Shown here: positions 35,687 through 45,785 of the stretch, one piece after another | Numbering within the stretch: the stretch's first letter is position 1 | Layout of the letters: each line of letters opens with the position of its first letter | Assembly: GCA_963781035.1 (NCBI GenBank) | Contig: CAWAEN010000015.1 | Coordinates: 186,001 to 250,000, forward strand | DNA: 64,000 bases | DNA from: SZUA-35 sp963781035 | Lineage (GTDB): Bacteria > Actinomycetota > Acidimicrobiia > Acidimicrobiales > SZUA-35 | Reading direction: 5' to 3' | Translations under genes and position numbers: made by a program | The notes under the pieces: model-generated | Seen by the model: only the letters and a program-made list of their open reading frames with translations | What the model was told of the DNA's origin: nothing | The model's database searches: none

Positions 35687-36500
35687 TCAGCGGTGCGCCT
35701 CGATCACCGCGAGGGCCTCTGCGGTCGCCGCAACGTCGTGGACTCGCACCATGTCGACACCGGCCAGAGCAGCCTGGCATGCGGTCGCGACCGAACCCTC
35801 GAGACGATCGTCGGCAGCTACGGGCTCGACTCGGTCAGATTTCGCGAGCAGCGTGCCCAACATCGATTTTCGGCTGGTGCCGACCACCACCGGGTGACCG
35901 GAGTCGACAAATCGTCCGATCGACGCAAGGAGGGCCAGGTTGTGTTCGAGCTTCTTGCCGAATCCGAATCCGGGATCGATCCACACGTGGTCGACGCCGA
36001 ACGATCGTGCACGATCAGCTCGCGCAACGAGATACGCCAGTACATCGTCGACCACCGAGACGTACGAAGGGTCCGACTGCATCGTCTCCGGCACGCCACG
36101 CATGTGCATGGCAATCCATCCGGCTCCGACATCGGCTGCCACCTCCGCCAGCGATGCCGACACGTCGTTGATGACCACCGCCCCTGCCTTCACCGCGGCG
36201 CGAGCCACCGGCTCGTGGCGGGTGTCGATCGAAACGGGACAGAACTCCGAGATCGCCTCGATGACGGGGACCACTCGTTGCAGCTCCACCTCGATGGGGA
36301 CGGGGGCCGCTCCCGGACGTGTCGATTCTCCACCGACATCGATCAGATCGGCCCCCTCGATCGATCATCGTCCTCGCTCGATCAATGGCGGTGTCGACCT
36401 CGATGTTGATCCCTCCATCGCTGAATGAATCAGGGGTGACGTTGAGGATCCCGAGCACGAGAGGATGACGACGATCGGGGTCGGCGGGGAGCTTCATCAT
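35687..36500 (-). CDS. folP: Dihydropteroate synthase FolP, frame break
   Basis: FolP joins pABA to dihydropterin pyrophosphate and is the sulfonamide target. The start MMKLPADPDRRHPLVLGILN overlaps the tilS stop. NVTPDSFSDGG is the pterin-pyrophosphate loop, then SIDTRHEPVARAAV, INDVSA, AMHMRG, DPGFGFGKKLEHNLALL and VGTSRKSML follow. About 270 residues. A +1 change near 36353-36357 falls in a GGGGG run; one base fewer restores DRGGADLIDVGGESTRPGA, the missing conserved block. Confidence 0.92.
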
Positions 36501-37366
36501 TCGACTCGCAGGATCCCGGCGGTCCGCCTGATCGTCCGCCCACCGCTGATCTGGCAGCTGGTCGTGTCACCACGGACGACGGCCAGCACTCGCTCGAGCT
36601 CGGCTGCAGTGGGGCCGTAGCCATCTTCGTTGGTGAGCCAGCGCCTGAGCGCCGTTGCGGCAACGACAGCGGGAAGTGATCGCACACTCGCAGTGTCGGT
36701 CGGGTCGACACCGTCTGCCATTCGACCGAATTCGTCAGCGCCCTCACGAGCCACGTCGGCGCTGCGGTTCAGCAGCGGGACGACGTCTCGATCGCTGATG
36801 TCCGCCATCAACGGCAGCAGCTCGTGGCGCACTCGGTTGCGAACGAACCGAGTGTCCTGATTCGACGGGTCGTCGACGGTCGAGATCGCCAACTCAGCGC
36901 ACAACTGCGCAGTCTCGCGACGCCTCAGCGCGAGAATCGGGTGACGGTGACCTGGTGTCATCGCGGCGAGACCATCGAGACCGGCCCCTCGCATCAGGTT
37001 GACCAGCACCGTCTCGGCCTGATCGTCGGCGGTGTGACCGGTCATCGCGTCGGGGCCAAGGACGTCGTGGCGCGCACGACGAGCTCTGGCCTCGAGGTCG
37101 CCACCAGGAGCGACCTGGGCCCGCTCGGCACGGAACGACGCACCGAAACGATCAGCGACGACCCTCACGACGTCGGCCTCGCCGGACGCTTCGGGTCGAA
37201 GGCCGTGGTCGACATGGACGGCAGTGACGTCGAGACCGGCGGCCGCGGCCAGAACGAGAAGGGCTGTCGAATCTGCGCCACCGGAGACCGCGCAGACGAC
37301 GGTGGTCCCTGCCTCCGGGAAGTCGCAACGATCGAGCAGCGAGGCCACCAGGGCGTCGCCGGACAC
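36497..37366 (-). CDS. tilS: tRNA(Ile)-lysidine synthase TilS
   Basis: TilS converts C34 of the CAU-anticodon tRNA-Ile to lysidine so that it reads AUA. The PP-loop ATPase motif is VCAVSGGADSTALLVLAAAA; other family blocks are VHVDHGLRPEASGEADVV, GHTADDQAETVLVNLMRGAG and DPSNQDTRFVRNRVRHELLP. The C-terminal tRNA-binding domain is short. The start is uncertain: the open frame extends into the preceding gene, and the GTG at 37366, 8 nt past its stop codon, is the best candidate. Its stop overlaps the folP start, so tilS and folP are coupled. Confidence 0.9.
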   Translation of the reverse strand: MSGDALVASLLDRCDFPEAGTTVVCAVSGGADSTALLVLAAAAGLDVTAVHVDHGLRPEASGEADVVRVVADRFGASFRAERAQVAPGGDLEARARRARHDVLGPDAMTGHTADDQAETVLVNLMRGAGLDGLAAMTPGHRHPILALRRRETAQLCAELAISTVDDPSNQDTRFVRNRVRHELLPLMADISDRDVVPLLNRSADVAREGADEFGRMADGVDPTDTASVRSLPAVVAATALRRWLTNEDGYGPTAAELERVLAVVRGDTTSCQISGGRTIRRTAGILRVE

Positions 37367-37374
37367 GGTCTCGG

Positions 37375-38485
37375 TCAGGAGCCGGTCGAGGCGGTCATGC
37401 GGCTGATCCACAGCTCCGGCAACCGGATCTCGTCGATCGCCGGCAAGGCATCCGGACCGGTCCACACTTGATCGAACAGTTCACGCCCGCCGGCGGACTC
37501 GACGGCGCTGATGAACTTCTGACCCTCTTCGTACTGCGCCAACTTGGCTTCGAAACCGAGGAGACGCTGGATGACCTTGGTCGGACCGGATCCGGCGTTG
37601 CGGCGTTTGGTGAACACGCGAGCAAATCGAGGTTGCGACGGAATCTGATCGCGACCGGCGCGGCTCATCGTGACGTCGCCATGACCTTCGAGCAGACTCA
37701 TCAGACCGCTGACCTTGTCGAGCGTCTCGCGTTGCTTCGGCGAGGCCAGGAGCTGCTGGAGCCCGCCATCGGTGAGCCCATCGATGCCGGCTCGCTTCTT
37801 CTCGATGGCCGACTTGGCGGCGTCGATGAAGCGGCTCGGGTCGGGATCGACGTCGTCCATGAGCTCGTTGACGAGCGAAAGGAAGTAGGGACGGAGCCAT
37901 GGAACTGCGGTGAACTGCGCCCGATGGGTGCATTCGTGGATCGCGATCCAGAGTCGGAATTCCTTCGGCGGAAAGCCGTAGCGCTTCTCCATGGAGAGCA
38001 CGTTCGGACCGACGTAGTAGACGAGGTCCTGCGACTCGGGGTTCTCGTCTTCGATGATCAGCAGGTCGTACTGGCCGATGACCCGGCCGGACATCCAGCC
38101 GAGCAATGCACCGACCTCGGCTCCGGCGAACTTCGGGCCGACTTTCTCTGCGACCGGTTCGAAGACGCTGGCGATCGCTGCTCCGATCCGCGACGGCTCG
38201 TCGTCGGACGGCTCGTTGAGTTTCTCGAGCAACGGGCGCGTGAGGCGATCGAAGCTGGCCAGGTTGGCGTCGACCCAACCAGCACGATCAGTGACACGGC
38301 CGCGGGCCGGACCGGCCAGTGAAACGAGGCCGGTCTCCGCAGCGACGAGGTCTTCTGCCTGACTGGTGAGCGAGATCATGTCGGTCGCCAGCGTCTCGAG
38401 CGCGCTCGCGGTCGACATCGGCGTCGGAGTTTCCGATCTTCGCCGCGACTCGGCGGGCGGTGCCCCAATCGACCGAGACGCCCAT
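37375..38485 (-). CDS. Zinc-dependent metalloprotease-like protein (DUF2342 family), frame break
   Basis: A protein of about 369 residues of the actinobacterial DUF2342 / putative hydrolase family that usually sits next to tilS. It begins MGVSVDWGTARRVAAKIGN, changes frame by +1 near 38400, and continues ATDMISLTSQAEDLVAAETG. The zinc motif is WIAIHECTHRAQF (HExxH), with the family's PNVLSMEKRYGFPPKEFRLW before it and LVNELMDDVDPDPSRFIDA after it. Substrate and role are unknown. Its ATG directly follows the stop of the 42-residue membrane gene. Confidence 0.82.
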
Positions 38486-38614
38486 CTACTGCTTCTTCGG
38501 GTAGCGGGGGCTCTCGACCTTGGCGAAGTAGCCGATGACAACGGCCAAAATCGTCGCCAACGTACCGATGGCGAGGAAGAAGCCGATCCAGAAATGCCAG
38601 ATGACAGCGAGCAT
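38486..38614 (-). CDS. Small single-helix membrane protein (42 aa)
   Basis: A gene below common length cut-offs. The product is MLAVIWHFWIGFFLAIGTLA followed by TILAVVIGYFAKVESPRYPK and KQ: one long membrane helix with aromatic residues at the N-terminal end and a short basic cytoplasmic or external tail. TAGACT lies 6 nt before the ATG, and its TAG stop touches the ATG of the metalloprotease gene. This makes it the first gene of the tilS-folP unit. The sequence resembles small conserved actinobacterial proteins seen near the same metalloprotease family, but I cannot assign a function. Confidence 0.75.
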   Translation of the reverse strand: MLAVIWHFWIGFFLAIGTLATILAVVIGYFAKVESPRYPKKQ

Positions 38615-38620
38615 CGTGTG

Positions 38621-38626
38621 AGTCTA
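38621..38626 (-). promoter_or_regulatory. -10 element before the 42-aa membrane gene
   Basis: Minus-strand TAGACT, 6 nt before the ATG at 38614. Confidence 0.55.
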
Positions 38627-38631
38627 GGCGT

Positions 38632-38891
38632 TCAGCTGTCGAGCGTACGAAGCGCCTCGAACACACGGTCTCGCAGGCCGCTCGGCAGTTCGGTACGACA
38701 CTTCTGGCTGACGACCGTCTTCAGTTCGCTGTGGAACTCGAAGGCGTCGAGACATGGTGCGCAGGCGTCGAGGTGGCTACTGATCGACAGCCCGCTTGTC
38801 GTCGGTGAGTTCGCCGTCGAGGAACACGTACAGCTCTTCGACCGCCGCTTTGCAGTCGGTCGGATTTGCAGAACACGGATCTGTCGGTCAT
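38632..38891 (-). CDS. RsrA-type zinc anti-sigma factor, two frame breaks
   Basis: A short anti-sigma factor of the mycothiol-system RsrA/RshA type. Read across two frame changes, it runs from MTDRSVFC, a Cys-containing N-terminus, through AAVEELYVFLDGELTDDKRA to SSHLDACAPCLDAFEFHSEL and QKCRTELPSGLRDRVF. HLDACAPC is the H-x3-C-x2-C ZAS motif that binds zinc and releases sigma on thiol oxidation. Changes lie near 38850 and 38790. The start overlaps the sigma stop as ATGA, the normal coupled sigma/anti-sigma arrangement. Confidence 0.82.
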
Positions 38892-39505
38892 GAGCTCGGC
38901 ATCGTGGAGTGGCTGTCTGGGACACCATCGGCAGTGGGCTCCGGATCCAGAGGATCGGCGAGCCCTCGAGCAACGGCAAAGTCATACAACTCTCGCTGCA
39001 GTGCTTTTCTTCCACGGTGGAGACGACTCATGACCGTGCCGATCGGGATGTCGAGCATCTCGGCGATCTCCTTGTAGGCAAAGCCCTCGACGTCGGCCAG
39101 CAACACGGCGGCTCGATAGTTGTCCGGCAGGGCGTCCATCGCGGCCACGACCTCGGCCTCGGAGAACAGATCCATGAGTTCGTCCTCGGCGCTCCGGCCG
39201 AGCGTGCCGGGCGTTGCCAGCTTCTTGTAGAGGTAGAGATCACCGATGTCGTCGAGCTCGGTTTCCTCGGGGCGCCGCTGCTTCGCCCGATAGCGGTTGA
39301 TCTGGGAGTTGGTGAGGATCCGGAAGAGCCACGCCCGCAAGTTGGTTCCGGCGGTGAAGGACTCGTAGCTGCGGAAGGCCTTGAGGTAGGTCTCTTGCAC
39401 GAGATCCTCGGCGTCGGCCGAGTTCCTCGTGAGCCGGAGGGCGTGCGAGTACAACGCCGGCATGAACTCTTCGGTGTCCTCGACGAACGTCGCGCGATCA
39501 GCCAC
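38888..39505 (-). CDS. ECF RNA polymerase sigma factor, SigR/SigH type
   Basis: A 205-residue ECF sigma factor close to Streptomyces SigR and mycobacterial SigH, which direct the thiol-oxidative stress response. Region 2: LYSHALRLTRNSADAEDLVQ, ETYLKAFRSYESF, NLRAWLFRILTNSQINRYR. Region 4: ALPDNYRAAVLLADVEGFAY, KEIAEMLDIPIGTVMSRLHR. The start is GTG at 39505, with TAGGGT 6 nt upstream. The zinc anti-sigma gene overlaps its 3' end. I see no clear SigR-type GGAAT-N18-GTT promoter upstream, so autoregulation is not shown. Confidence 0.92.
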   Translation of the reverse strand: MADRATFVEDTEEFMPALYSHALRLTRNSADAEDLVQETYLKAFRSYESFTAGTNLRAWLFRILTNSQINRYRAKQRRPEETELDDIGDLYLYKKLATPGTLGRSAEDELMDLFSEAEVVAAMDALPDNYRAAVLLADVEGFAYKEIAEMLDIPIGTVMSRLHRGRKALQRELYDFAVARGLADPLDPEPTADGVPDSHSTMPSS

Positions 39506-39511
39506 CGGTGG

Positions 39512-39517
39512 ACCCTA
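39512..39517 (-). promoter_or_regulatory. -10 element before the ECF sigma gene
   Basis: Minus-strand TAGGGT, 6 nt before the GTG at 39505. Confidence 0.5.
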
Positions 39518-39616
39518 GCGAACCGGAGTGACACCCAAGGCACCGAGTACAGCGAGACTTGGGGCTGAGGAGCACGGCGACACGTCGAGCTGACGAGTGC
39601 GGGGCAGGTGCTGACG

Positions 39617-39689
39617 AGCCCGGACCGAGAATCGAACTCGGGACCTTTTCATTACGAGTGAAACGCTCTACCGACTGAGCTATCCGGGC
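39617..39689 (-). tRNA. tRNA-Thr (anticodon CGT)
   Basis: On the minus strand: acceptor GCCCGGA/TCCGGGC, anticodon stem TTTCA/TGAAA with loop CTCGTAA (anticodon CGT), T-arm CCGAG-TTCGATT-CTCGG, discriminator T, no encoded CCA. It is the second tRNA-Thr in the window. Confidence 0.95.
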
Positions 39690-39750
39690 AAGCCGAGCAC
39701 TCTAGCGGTGTTGGACCGCTTGCGAAATGCCGTTCCGGCGTCGAGTCGAA

Positions 39751-40836
39751 TCACCGGCGCAGCGGCGCGAGATCGAGCAGAAGCGACTGGAGCATCAGGG
39801 GTTCGTTCGGGTTGCGACGGAGGGCTTCGACGGCGCCTTGTACTGCTGCGAGAGACGCAGTGGACCCATCGTGGCTGGACTCGATCAACCGGTCGCGATA
39901 GCGGTGCGACAACGTGGCCAAACCGAAGATCAGCTCATCGACCCGCAGCTTTCGTATCTCTCGCTTCTGCTTGGCCACGAGGGTGCTGCGCCCCGATCCA
40001 CGCTCGCCGGTGAGCTCGACTCGTGCGTCGAGCTCCTCGAGCTGGGTCTGGTGTTGGACCTCGAGCGGCTCCTGCGCTGCATCCATGGCCTCACGAACCT
40101 GCTGGACGAGTTCGACCACCATCGAACCCGTGCCGTCGAGGCGATCGGGAATCGTGCGCCAGAGCTCGGCTCGTTCGGCGAGCGCATCGTCGGTGGCGAG
40201 CAGCTTGGCCCGCTCGAAATCGCCGTTGGCCGCGGCCGCTGCTGCCTTCGCCCGGCTCGGCGGCACTCCGGCGGCGAACAGCGACGTCTCGATGATCTGG
40301 GTCGAGATCGGCGAGAACTCCACGGGGACGCAGCGGCTGGCAATGGTGACGATCTCGGGCGGCACCTCTTGTGCGAGGAACACGAAGACGACGGTCGCCG
40401 GTGGTTCCTCGATGATCTTCAGCATCTTGCCGATCGACGCCTCATTGATCAGCTCGATCGACGGCACGACGATCACTTTGCGTGCGCCCTCCACCGGCGA
40501 GGTCGATGCCTGGCGGATGATCTCCTCCGCTTCGGGGACCGTGAGGAACGCACTCTCGGTCTCGACCATCACGAGATCGGGATGACTCGCCGCCAGGGCG
40601 AGTCGACGGTGACGCGAGGCCGTGGCGGTGTCGCCGGCGGCAACTGCGTCGCTCGACAGGAGCAGGGCGGCGAACCCGAGGGCTGCCGCGATGGTCCCGG
40701 CCCCGGGACTCCCGAGAAAGAGGTAGGCGTGCACGGGGGCGGTGGCGGCGGCATCGAGGCGGGCGGTGGCCACGTCCTGACCGATCACGTCTGACCAGAC
40801 ATCCGGCAGCGTTCCTGCATCGTCGACGAGCGTCAC
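39751..40836 (-). CDS. holB: DNA polymerase III subunit delta' (HolB)
   Basis: The delta' subunit is part of the clamp loader. The 361-residue AAA+ protein starts MTLVDDAGTLPDVWSDVIGQ (box II-like), has a modified P-loop FLGSPGAGTIAAALGFA without the usual GKT Lys, as is common in delta', and keeps LVMVETESAFLTVPEA, ARKVIVVPSIELINEASIG, KMLKIIEEPPATVVFVFLA (sensor 1 region) and ASRCVPVEF (SRC motif). The C-terminal half is helical. The start overlaps the tmk stop by 4 nt, the typical tmk-holB arrangement. Confidence 0.9.
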   Translation of the reverse strand: MTLVDDAGTLPDVWSDVIGQDVATARLDAAATAPVHAYLFLGSPGAGTIAAALGFAALLLSSDAVAAGDTATASRHRRLALAASHPDLVMVETESAFLTVPEAEEIIRQASTSPVEGARKVIVVPSIELINEASIGKMLKIIEEPPATVVFVFLAQEVPPEIVTIASRCVPVEFSPISTQIIETSLFAAGVPPSRAKAAAAAANGDFERAKLLATDDALAERAELWRTIPDRLDGTGSMVVELVQQVREAMDAAQEPLEVQHQTQLEELDARVELTGERGSGRSTLVAKQKREIRKLRVDELIFGLATLSHRYRDRLIESSHDGSTASLAAVQGAVEALRRNPNEPLMLQSLLLDLAPLRR

Positions 40837-41492
40837 GATGCACCGCCGGCCGTGGCTGGGTCCGAGGTTTCGTCGAGCCGAGCGGACACCGCGGCCCAGA
40901 CCGACGCAGCCACTTGGTCGATGGAACGCGACGCATCGATCACGACCCAGCCGCGGGGATCATCGGCTGCCAATGCATCGAACGTCGACGCCACCCGGGC
41001 GTGGAACTCGTCGACCTCGGACTCGAGACGATCCAGAGCGCGTGACCGACGCGCCGCGGCAGCATCCGGCGGGCAATCGAGCAGCAGGACCAGATCCGGC
41101 CACAAGCCGTCGAGTGCCCAGTCGTTCACCGTCCGCACGGCCTCGACACCCAGGGCTCTACCTCCGCCCTGGTAGGCCAACGACGAGTACGCCGTTCGGT
41201 CCGAGATCACGTGGCGGCCCGCAGCAAGGGCTGGTCTGACGACCTCGTCCATGTGTTGGGCCCGGTCGGCTGCCATCAGCAGCGTCTCGGCTCGCTCCCC
41301 GACCGGCGCCTGGCCGACGTCGAGCAACAACCGCCGGAGCTCGCGGCCGAGTGCGGTGGCGCCCGGTTCGTGGGTGACGACCGGCGAGCCGTGACCCTCG
41401 CCATCGAGCTTGCCGAGTGCCCGCGCCAACAATCGGACCTGGGTGCTCTTCCCCGATCCCTCGCCCCCCTCGAATGCGATGTAGAGCGCCAC
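40833..41492 (-). CDS. tmk: Thymidylate kinase
   Basis: Tmk phosphorylates dTMP to dTDP. The 219-residue protein has the P-loop YIAFEGGEGSGKSTQVRLLA, the dTMP-binding THEPGATALGRELRRLLL (DR[YF]/EPG-type loop), HVISDRTAYSSLAYQGGGR and DLVLLLDCPPDAAAARR. It lies 24 nt downstream of topA and overlaps holB, forming topA-tmk-holB. The frame is intact. Confidence 0.93.
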   Translation of the reverse strand: MALYIAFEGGEGSGKSTQVRLLARALGKLDGEGHGSPVVTHEPGATALGRELRRLLLDVGQAPVGERAETLLMAADRAQHMDEVVRPALAAGRHVISDRTAYSSLAYQGGGRALGVEAVRTVNDWALDGLWPDLVLLLDCPPDAAAARRSRALDRLESEVDEFHARVASTFDALAADDPRGWVVIDASRSIDQVAASVWAAVSARLDETSDPATAGGAS

Positions 41493-41516
41493 GATCGAAC
41501 TCTAGGAGGCGGCGCC

Positions 41517-44306
41517 CTAGAAGGCGTCGTCGTCTGAGGAGCTGACCGAGTCGATCGCCGATTTCACCGAACCGGTCGGCTCGACGGCGTTGGCCGCATT
41601 GGCCTTCGACGACGCAGCCTTCTTGGTCGCCTTCTTCTTGGTCGCCTTCTTCTTGGTCGCCTTCTTCTTGGTGGCCTTCTTCTTGGTGGCCTTCTTCTTT
41701 CTTCTTGGCCGGGCCCTTTGCTCGGCGATCGGCAAGCAACTCCGACGCCCGCTCGTCGGTCAGGGTCTCGATCTCGTCACCCTTGCGCAGGCTGGCGTTT
41801 GTCTCACCATCGGTGACATACGGGCCGAAGCGGCCCTCCTTGAGCACCATGGGCTTGTCGGAGGCAGGATCGATACCCATCTCCTTGAGTGGCGGCTTGG
41901 CCGCTCCCTGACCACGGCGACGCTTCGGCTGGGCCATCACCTCGACGGCCTTCGGCAGGTCGATGGTGAGCAGATCCTCCTCGACATCGAGGCTGCGGCT
42001 GTCGTTCTTGATCGTGCCGTCTTCCTGGGGAATCGCCTTCTGGATGTACGGCCCGTAGCGACCGTTGTAGGCCGTGATCTCGCCGCCGTCGGCCGGATCG
42101 GTACCGATGAGTCTCGGCAGCGTGAGGAGCTTGACGGCCTGCTCGAGCGTGATCTCGGCCGGCTCCATCGTCTTGAACAACGACGCGGTCAACGGCTTCT
42201 CACCGGTTTCGTCGTCGTGATCGCCCATCTGGACGTATGGACCGAACCGTCCGGCCTTCACCTCGACGTCGAGGCCGGTGTCAGGGTGTTGTCCGAGGAC
42301 GCGGTCGTCCTTCGGCGCCTTGATCAGTTCGAGCGCCTTCTCGAGCGTGAGATCAGCCGGCGGCAGATCTTCGGGGATCGACGCCCGGTCCTCGCCGTGT
42401 TCGAGGTAGGGCCCGTAGCGGCCGACGCGAGCCACGACGGCAACCCCGTCCTCGTCGGCGCCGACGAGGATCGAGTTGACGGCGCGGGCGTCGATGTCGC
42501 CCAGCCGATCGTTGACCTTGTCGTGCAGCCCCGGCTCATCGCCGATGCCGAAGTAGAAGTCCCTCAGGTACGGAATGGCCTCGGCCACGCCTTCGGCAAT
42601 CGAGTCGAGGTCGTCCTCCATTCTGGCCGTGAACGCGTAGTCGACCAGATCGGGGAAATGCTGTTCGAGCAGGGTGATGACGGCAAACGCCTTGAAGCTC
42701 GGGACGAGCGCCGTGCCCTTCTTCCAGACGTATTCGCGAGCTTGGATGGTGCCCATGATCGACGCGTAGGTCGACGGGCGACCGACGCGGAGTTCCTCGA
42801 GCTTCGCCACCAGCGACGCCTCGGTGTAGCGGGACGGAGGCTGTGTGTCGTGGCCGGCGGCCTCGACCGTGCCGAGCTGAGCGCGTGTCGCCCTGCTCGA
42901 GCGGAGGCAGCAACTGTTCCTTGGCATCATCGTCGTCGGCGTCTTCGTCCTTGGACTCGCGAATAGACGCTCAGGAAACCCTGATGCTTGATGACGGTGC
43001 CGGCGGTCGAGAAGACGGTGTCGCGACCGTCTGATGCGACGACCCCGAGCCGGAGCGTCACCGTTTCACCGGTGGCGTCGGTCATCTGTGAGGCGACGGT
43101 GCGCTGCCAGATGAGTTCGTAGACCTGGCGATCCTGGGTGCTGAGCTCTCCTGCGACCTCTTCCGGCGTCCGGAAACGATCGCCGGCAGGTCGGATGGCT
43201 TCGTGAGCTTCCTGGGCGCCCTTGTCGCGGCTCTTGTACGTGCGGGGCTCGTCGGGCAGGAAATCCTTGCCGTAGCGCTCGAGGATCTGGTTGCGAGCCG
43301 CGGCGACAGCAGTCTCCGACAGCATCGTGCTGTCGGTTCGCATGTAGGTGATGAAACCCCGTTCGTAGAGGCCCTGCGCCACTCGCATCGACTGAGCCGA
43401 CGAGAGACGCAACTTCCGAGACGCCTCCTGCTGGTAGCTGGAAGTGATGAACGGAGCTGCCGGACGACGCCGATAGGGCTTGGCTTCACGCGACCGCACC
43501 TCGGCCGGGCGATTCTCGAGCGACTCGACCAGCGCAGCCGCTGCTGCTTCGTCGAGATGAACGGCGTCGGCACGGGTCAGCACTCCCTGCTGGGAGAAGT
43601 CGCGCCCGCTGGCCACACGCTTGCCCTCGACCTCGAGGAGCATGGCGGTGAAGGACTTGTCGGCCGAATCTGCGTCGAACGTGCCCTTGAGATCCCAGTA
43701 GTTGGCCGACCGGAACGCCATGCGTTCCCGTTCACGTTCCACGACGATCCGAGTGGCGACGCTCTGCACACGGCCGGCAGAAAGACCCTGCATCACCTTC
43801 TTCCAGAGAACCGGCGACACCTCGTACCCGTAGAGCCGGTCGAGCAGTCGTCGCGCCTCTTGGGCGTCGACCAACTGGCGGTTGAGATCGCCGGGCGAGT
43901 CGATGGCACGCTGGATGGCTTCGGGCGTGATCTCGGTGAACACGATCCGCTTGACCGGAACCGTCGGGTTCAGCACCTCGAGCAGATGCCAGGCGATGGC
44001 CTCTCCCTCTCGATCCTTATCGGTCGCGAGCACGAGCTCGCTCGCATTCTTCATCATCGCCTTGAGCTTGCGGACCTGGTCCTTCTTCTCGGCGGTGACG
44101 ATGTAGAGCGGTTTGAAGTCGTTGTCGACGTCGATGCCGAGGCGGGCCCACTTCTCGCCCTTGTGGGTCGCCGGGACATCGGCCGCATTCCGAGGGAGAT
44201 CTCGGACGTGTCCGATCGACGATTCGACCATGTAGTCGTCGCCGAGATACTCCGCGAGTTTGACCGCTTTCGCCGGGCTCTCGACAATCACCAGAGGTTG
44301 TGCCAC
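41517..44306 (-). CDS. topA: DNA topoisomerase I, three frame breaks
   Basis: TopA relaxes negatively supercoiled DNA. The TOPRIM domain starts QPLVIVESPAKAVKLAEYLG and contains ATDKDREGEAIAWHLLEV; the active-site Tyr is in GFITYMRTDSTMLS. Four to five C-terminal zinc-less repeats (GRYGPYLEHGEDRASIP, GRFGPYVQMGD, NGRYGPYIQKA, GRFGPYVTDGE) bind DNA, followed by a Lys-rich tail KKATKKKATKKKA, as in other actinobacterial enzymes. About 929 residues. +1 changes lie near 42950, 42885 and 41700 (a TTT run at the repeat). GTG start at 44306 with TACCCT 7 nt upstream. Confidence 0.94.
41626..41700. repeat. 15-bp tandem repeats encoding the TopA Lys-rich tail
   Basis: Unit GTSGCCTTCTTCTTG in four to five copies, encoding KKKAT on the minus strand. 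The third topA frame change falls at its end, where a T-run could mislead sequencing. Confidence 0.85.
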
Positions 44307-44313
44307 GTCCGGC

Positions 44314-44319
44314 AGGGTA
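44314..44319 (-). promoter_or_regulatory. -10 element before topA
   Basis: Minus-strand TACCCT, 7 nt before the GTG at 44306. Confidence 0.45.
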
Positions 44320-44402
44320 GGAACTCCAAACCCAAATCAGCCAGATGGTGCCGAATCAGCGAGCCGATGTCGGCAAAGGGACCGCCGGACCCAGGGCCGA
44401 TC

Positions 44403-45773
44403 TCAGGCTTTGATCTCTTCGAGGTCGGGTGTCGGGGCCGGTCCCGGGACCCCTCGGAGAATCAGGAAGCCGAGCAGCGTCGCAGCGACCGAGGCCACCA
44501 ACACGCCCATGGTGGCCTGTTCCCCGATGGCCGGATCCTCGAACGCCAACGCACCGATGAACAGCGCGACGGTGAAGCCGATGCCGGCAACGGCTCCCGC
44601 TCCGAGAATGTGGCGCGACGTGAGGCCTGGCGGAAGCTCGACCGAGGTGAAGCGGATGGCCAGAACGGAGGCCAGCCAGATACCGACCGGTTTGCCCACC
44701 ACGAGACCGGCGACCACACCGAGCGCAACCCGAGAGGTGACTGCGTCGGCCACTGCCTCACCGGACAACGTCACCCCGGCGTTGGCCAGGGCGAAGATCG
44801 GGATGATGACGAAGCTCGTCCACGGGGCGAGCACACCGATCAGCCTCCCGGTGACGGGGACCGACTCCCGGATCTTCCATCCGGCGTTGCGCAGATCGGT
44901 CGAGGTGGCGGTGTCGCCCGACATGAAGTCCTCGACCCATTCGAACGCACGCTGGCCGAGCAACGGCCGGGCCGGAGCGAGCAGACCGAGAGCCACCCCG
45001 GCGATCGTCGCGTGGACACCGGAGCGGAACGTGGCGTACCAGATGACGACGCCGACGATCGCGTACATCGGAGTGAACCACACCCGATTGCGCTGCATGA
45101 CCAGGACGAGCACGAGACCGGCAATGGCGAGCCCGAGCCAGCCGAATTGCAGGCCCTCGCTGTAGAACACGGCAATCACCAGGATCGCTCCGATGTCGTC
45201 GGCAATGGCGAGCGCCAGCAGGAAGAGCTTCAACCTCGACGGGATCCGCGGGCCCAGGAGCGCCAGAACCCCGACGGCGAATGCGATGTCGGTTGCCATC
45301 GGGACGCCCCAGCCGTCGAAGCCCTCGCCGCCGAGATTGATCGCGGCGTAGATACCGGCCGGAACGATCATGCCTCCGAGTGCTGCGACCGCGGGCAGCG
45401 CCGCGGCTTTGAGCGACGACAGTTCACCGGTGACGAGCTCGGTCTTGATCTCCAGCCCGACCACGAAGAAGAACAGCACCATCAGGATGTCGTTGACGAC
45501 GAGCTCGAGGCTCAGACCATGGCCGTTGTGCTGCAGGGGAATCCACGAACCAATGGCGAAGTCGAGCTCGGTTTCCCAGAAGTGGTGATAACTGTCGCTG
45601 TACGGAGAGTTCGCCCAGATCAGGGCGGCGGCCGTCGCCACCAACAGCAACAGACCCGAGGCGGTTTCCTGCGCGAGGAACCGAACCATGGGACGGGCAA
45701 CGGAGCGAGCGAGACGGGTATCACCACCGCTCCACGCCTCTTGTCGAACCGGCAGGCCATTCTCACCAGACAT
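44403..45773 (-). CDS. nhaA: Na+/H+ antiporter NhaA
   Basis: NhaA exchanges cytoplasmic Na+ for external H+ and supports pH and salt homeostasis. The 456-residue protein has about 12 membrane helices. Key residues are visible: LFFFVVGLEIKTELVTGELS (planar and amphipathic region), GWGVPMATDIAFAVGVLALL and LLALAIADDIGAILVIAVFY, with the two essential Asp of IADDIGA. It has a longer hydrophilic N-terminus than E. coli NhaA. The rsbW-like gene ends 12 nt upstream and may be co-transcribed. The frame is intact. Confidence 0.94.
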   Translation of the reverse strand: MSGENGLPVRQEAWSGGDTRLARSVARPMVRFLAQETASGLLLLVATAAALIWANSPYSDSYHHFWETELDFAIGSWIPLQHNGHGLSLELVVNDILMVLFFFVVGLEIKTELVTGELSSLKAAALPAVAALGGMIVPAGIYAAINLGGEGFDGWGVPMATDIAFAVGVLALLGPRIPSRLKLFLLALAIADDIGAILVIAVFYSEGLQFGWLGLAIAGLVLVLVMQRNRVWFTPMYAIVGVVIWYATFRSGVHATIAGVALGLLAPARPLLGQRAFEWVEDFMSGDTATSTDLRNAGWKIRESVPVTGRLIGVLAPWTSFVIIPIFALANAGVTLSGEAVADAVTSRVALGVVAGLVVGKPVGIWLASVLAIRFTSVELPPGLTSRHILGAGAVAGIGFTVALFIGALAFEDPAIGEQATMGVLVASVAATLLGFLILRGVPGPAPTPDLEEIKA

Positions 45774-45785
45774 TGGCGAGCGATC

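Noticed and set aside
41626..41700. Possible satellite or CRISPR repeat
   Set aside because: It encodes the KKKAT repeats of the TopA tail, a known actinobacterial feature.
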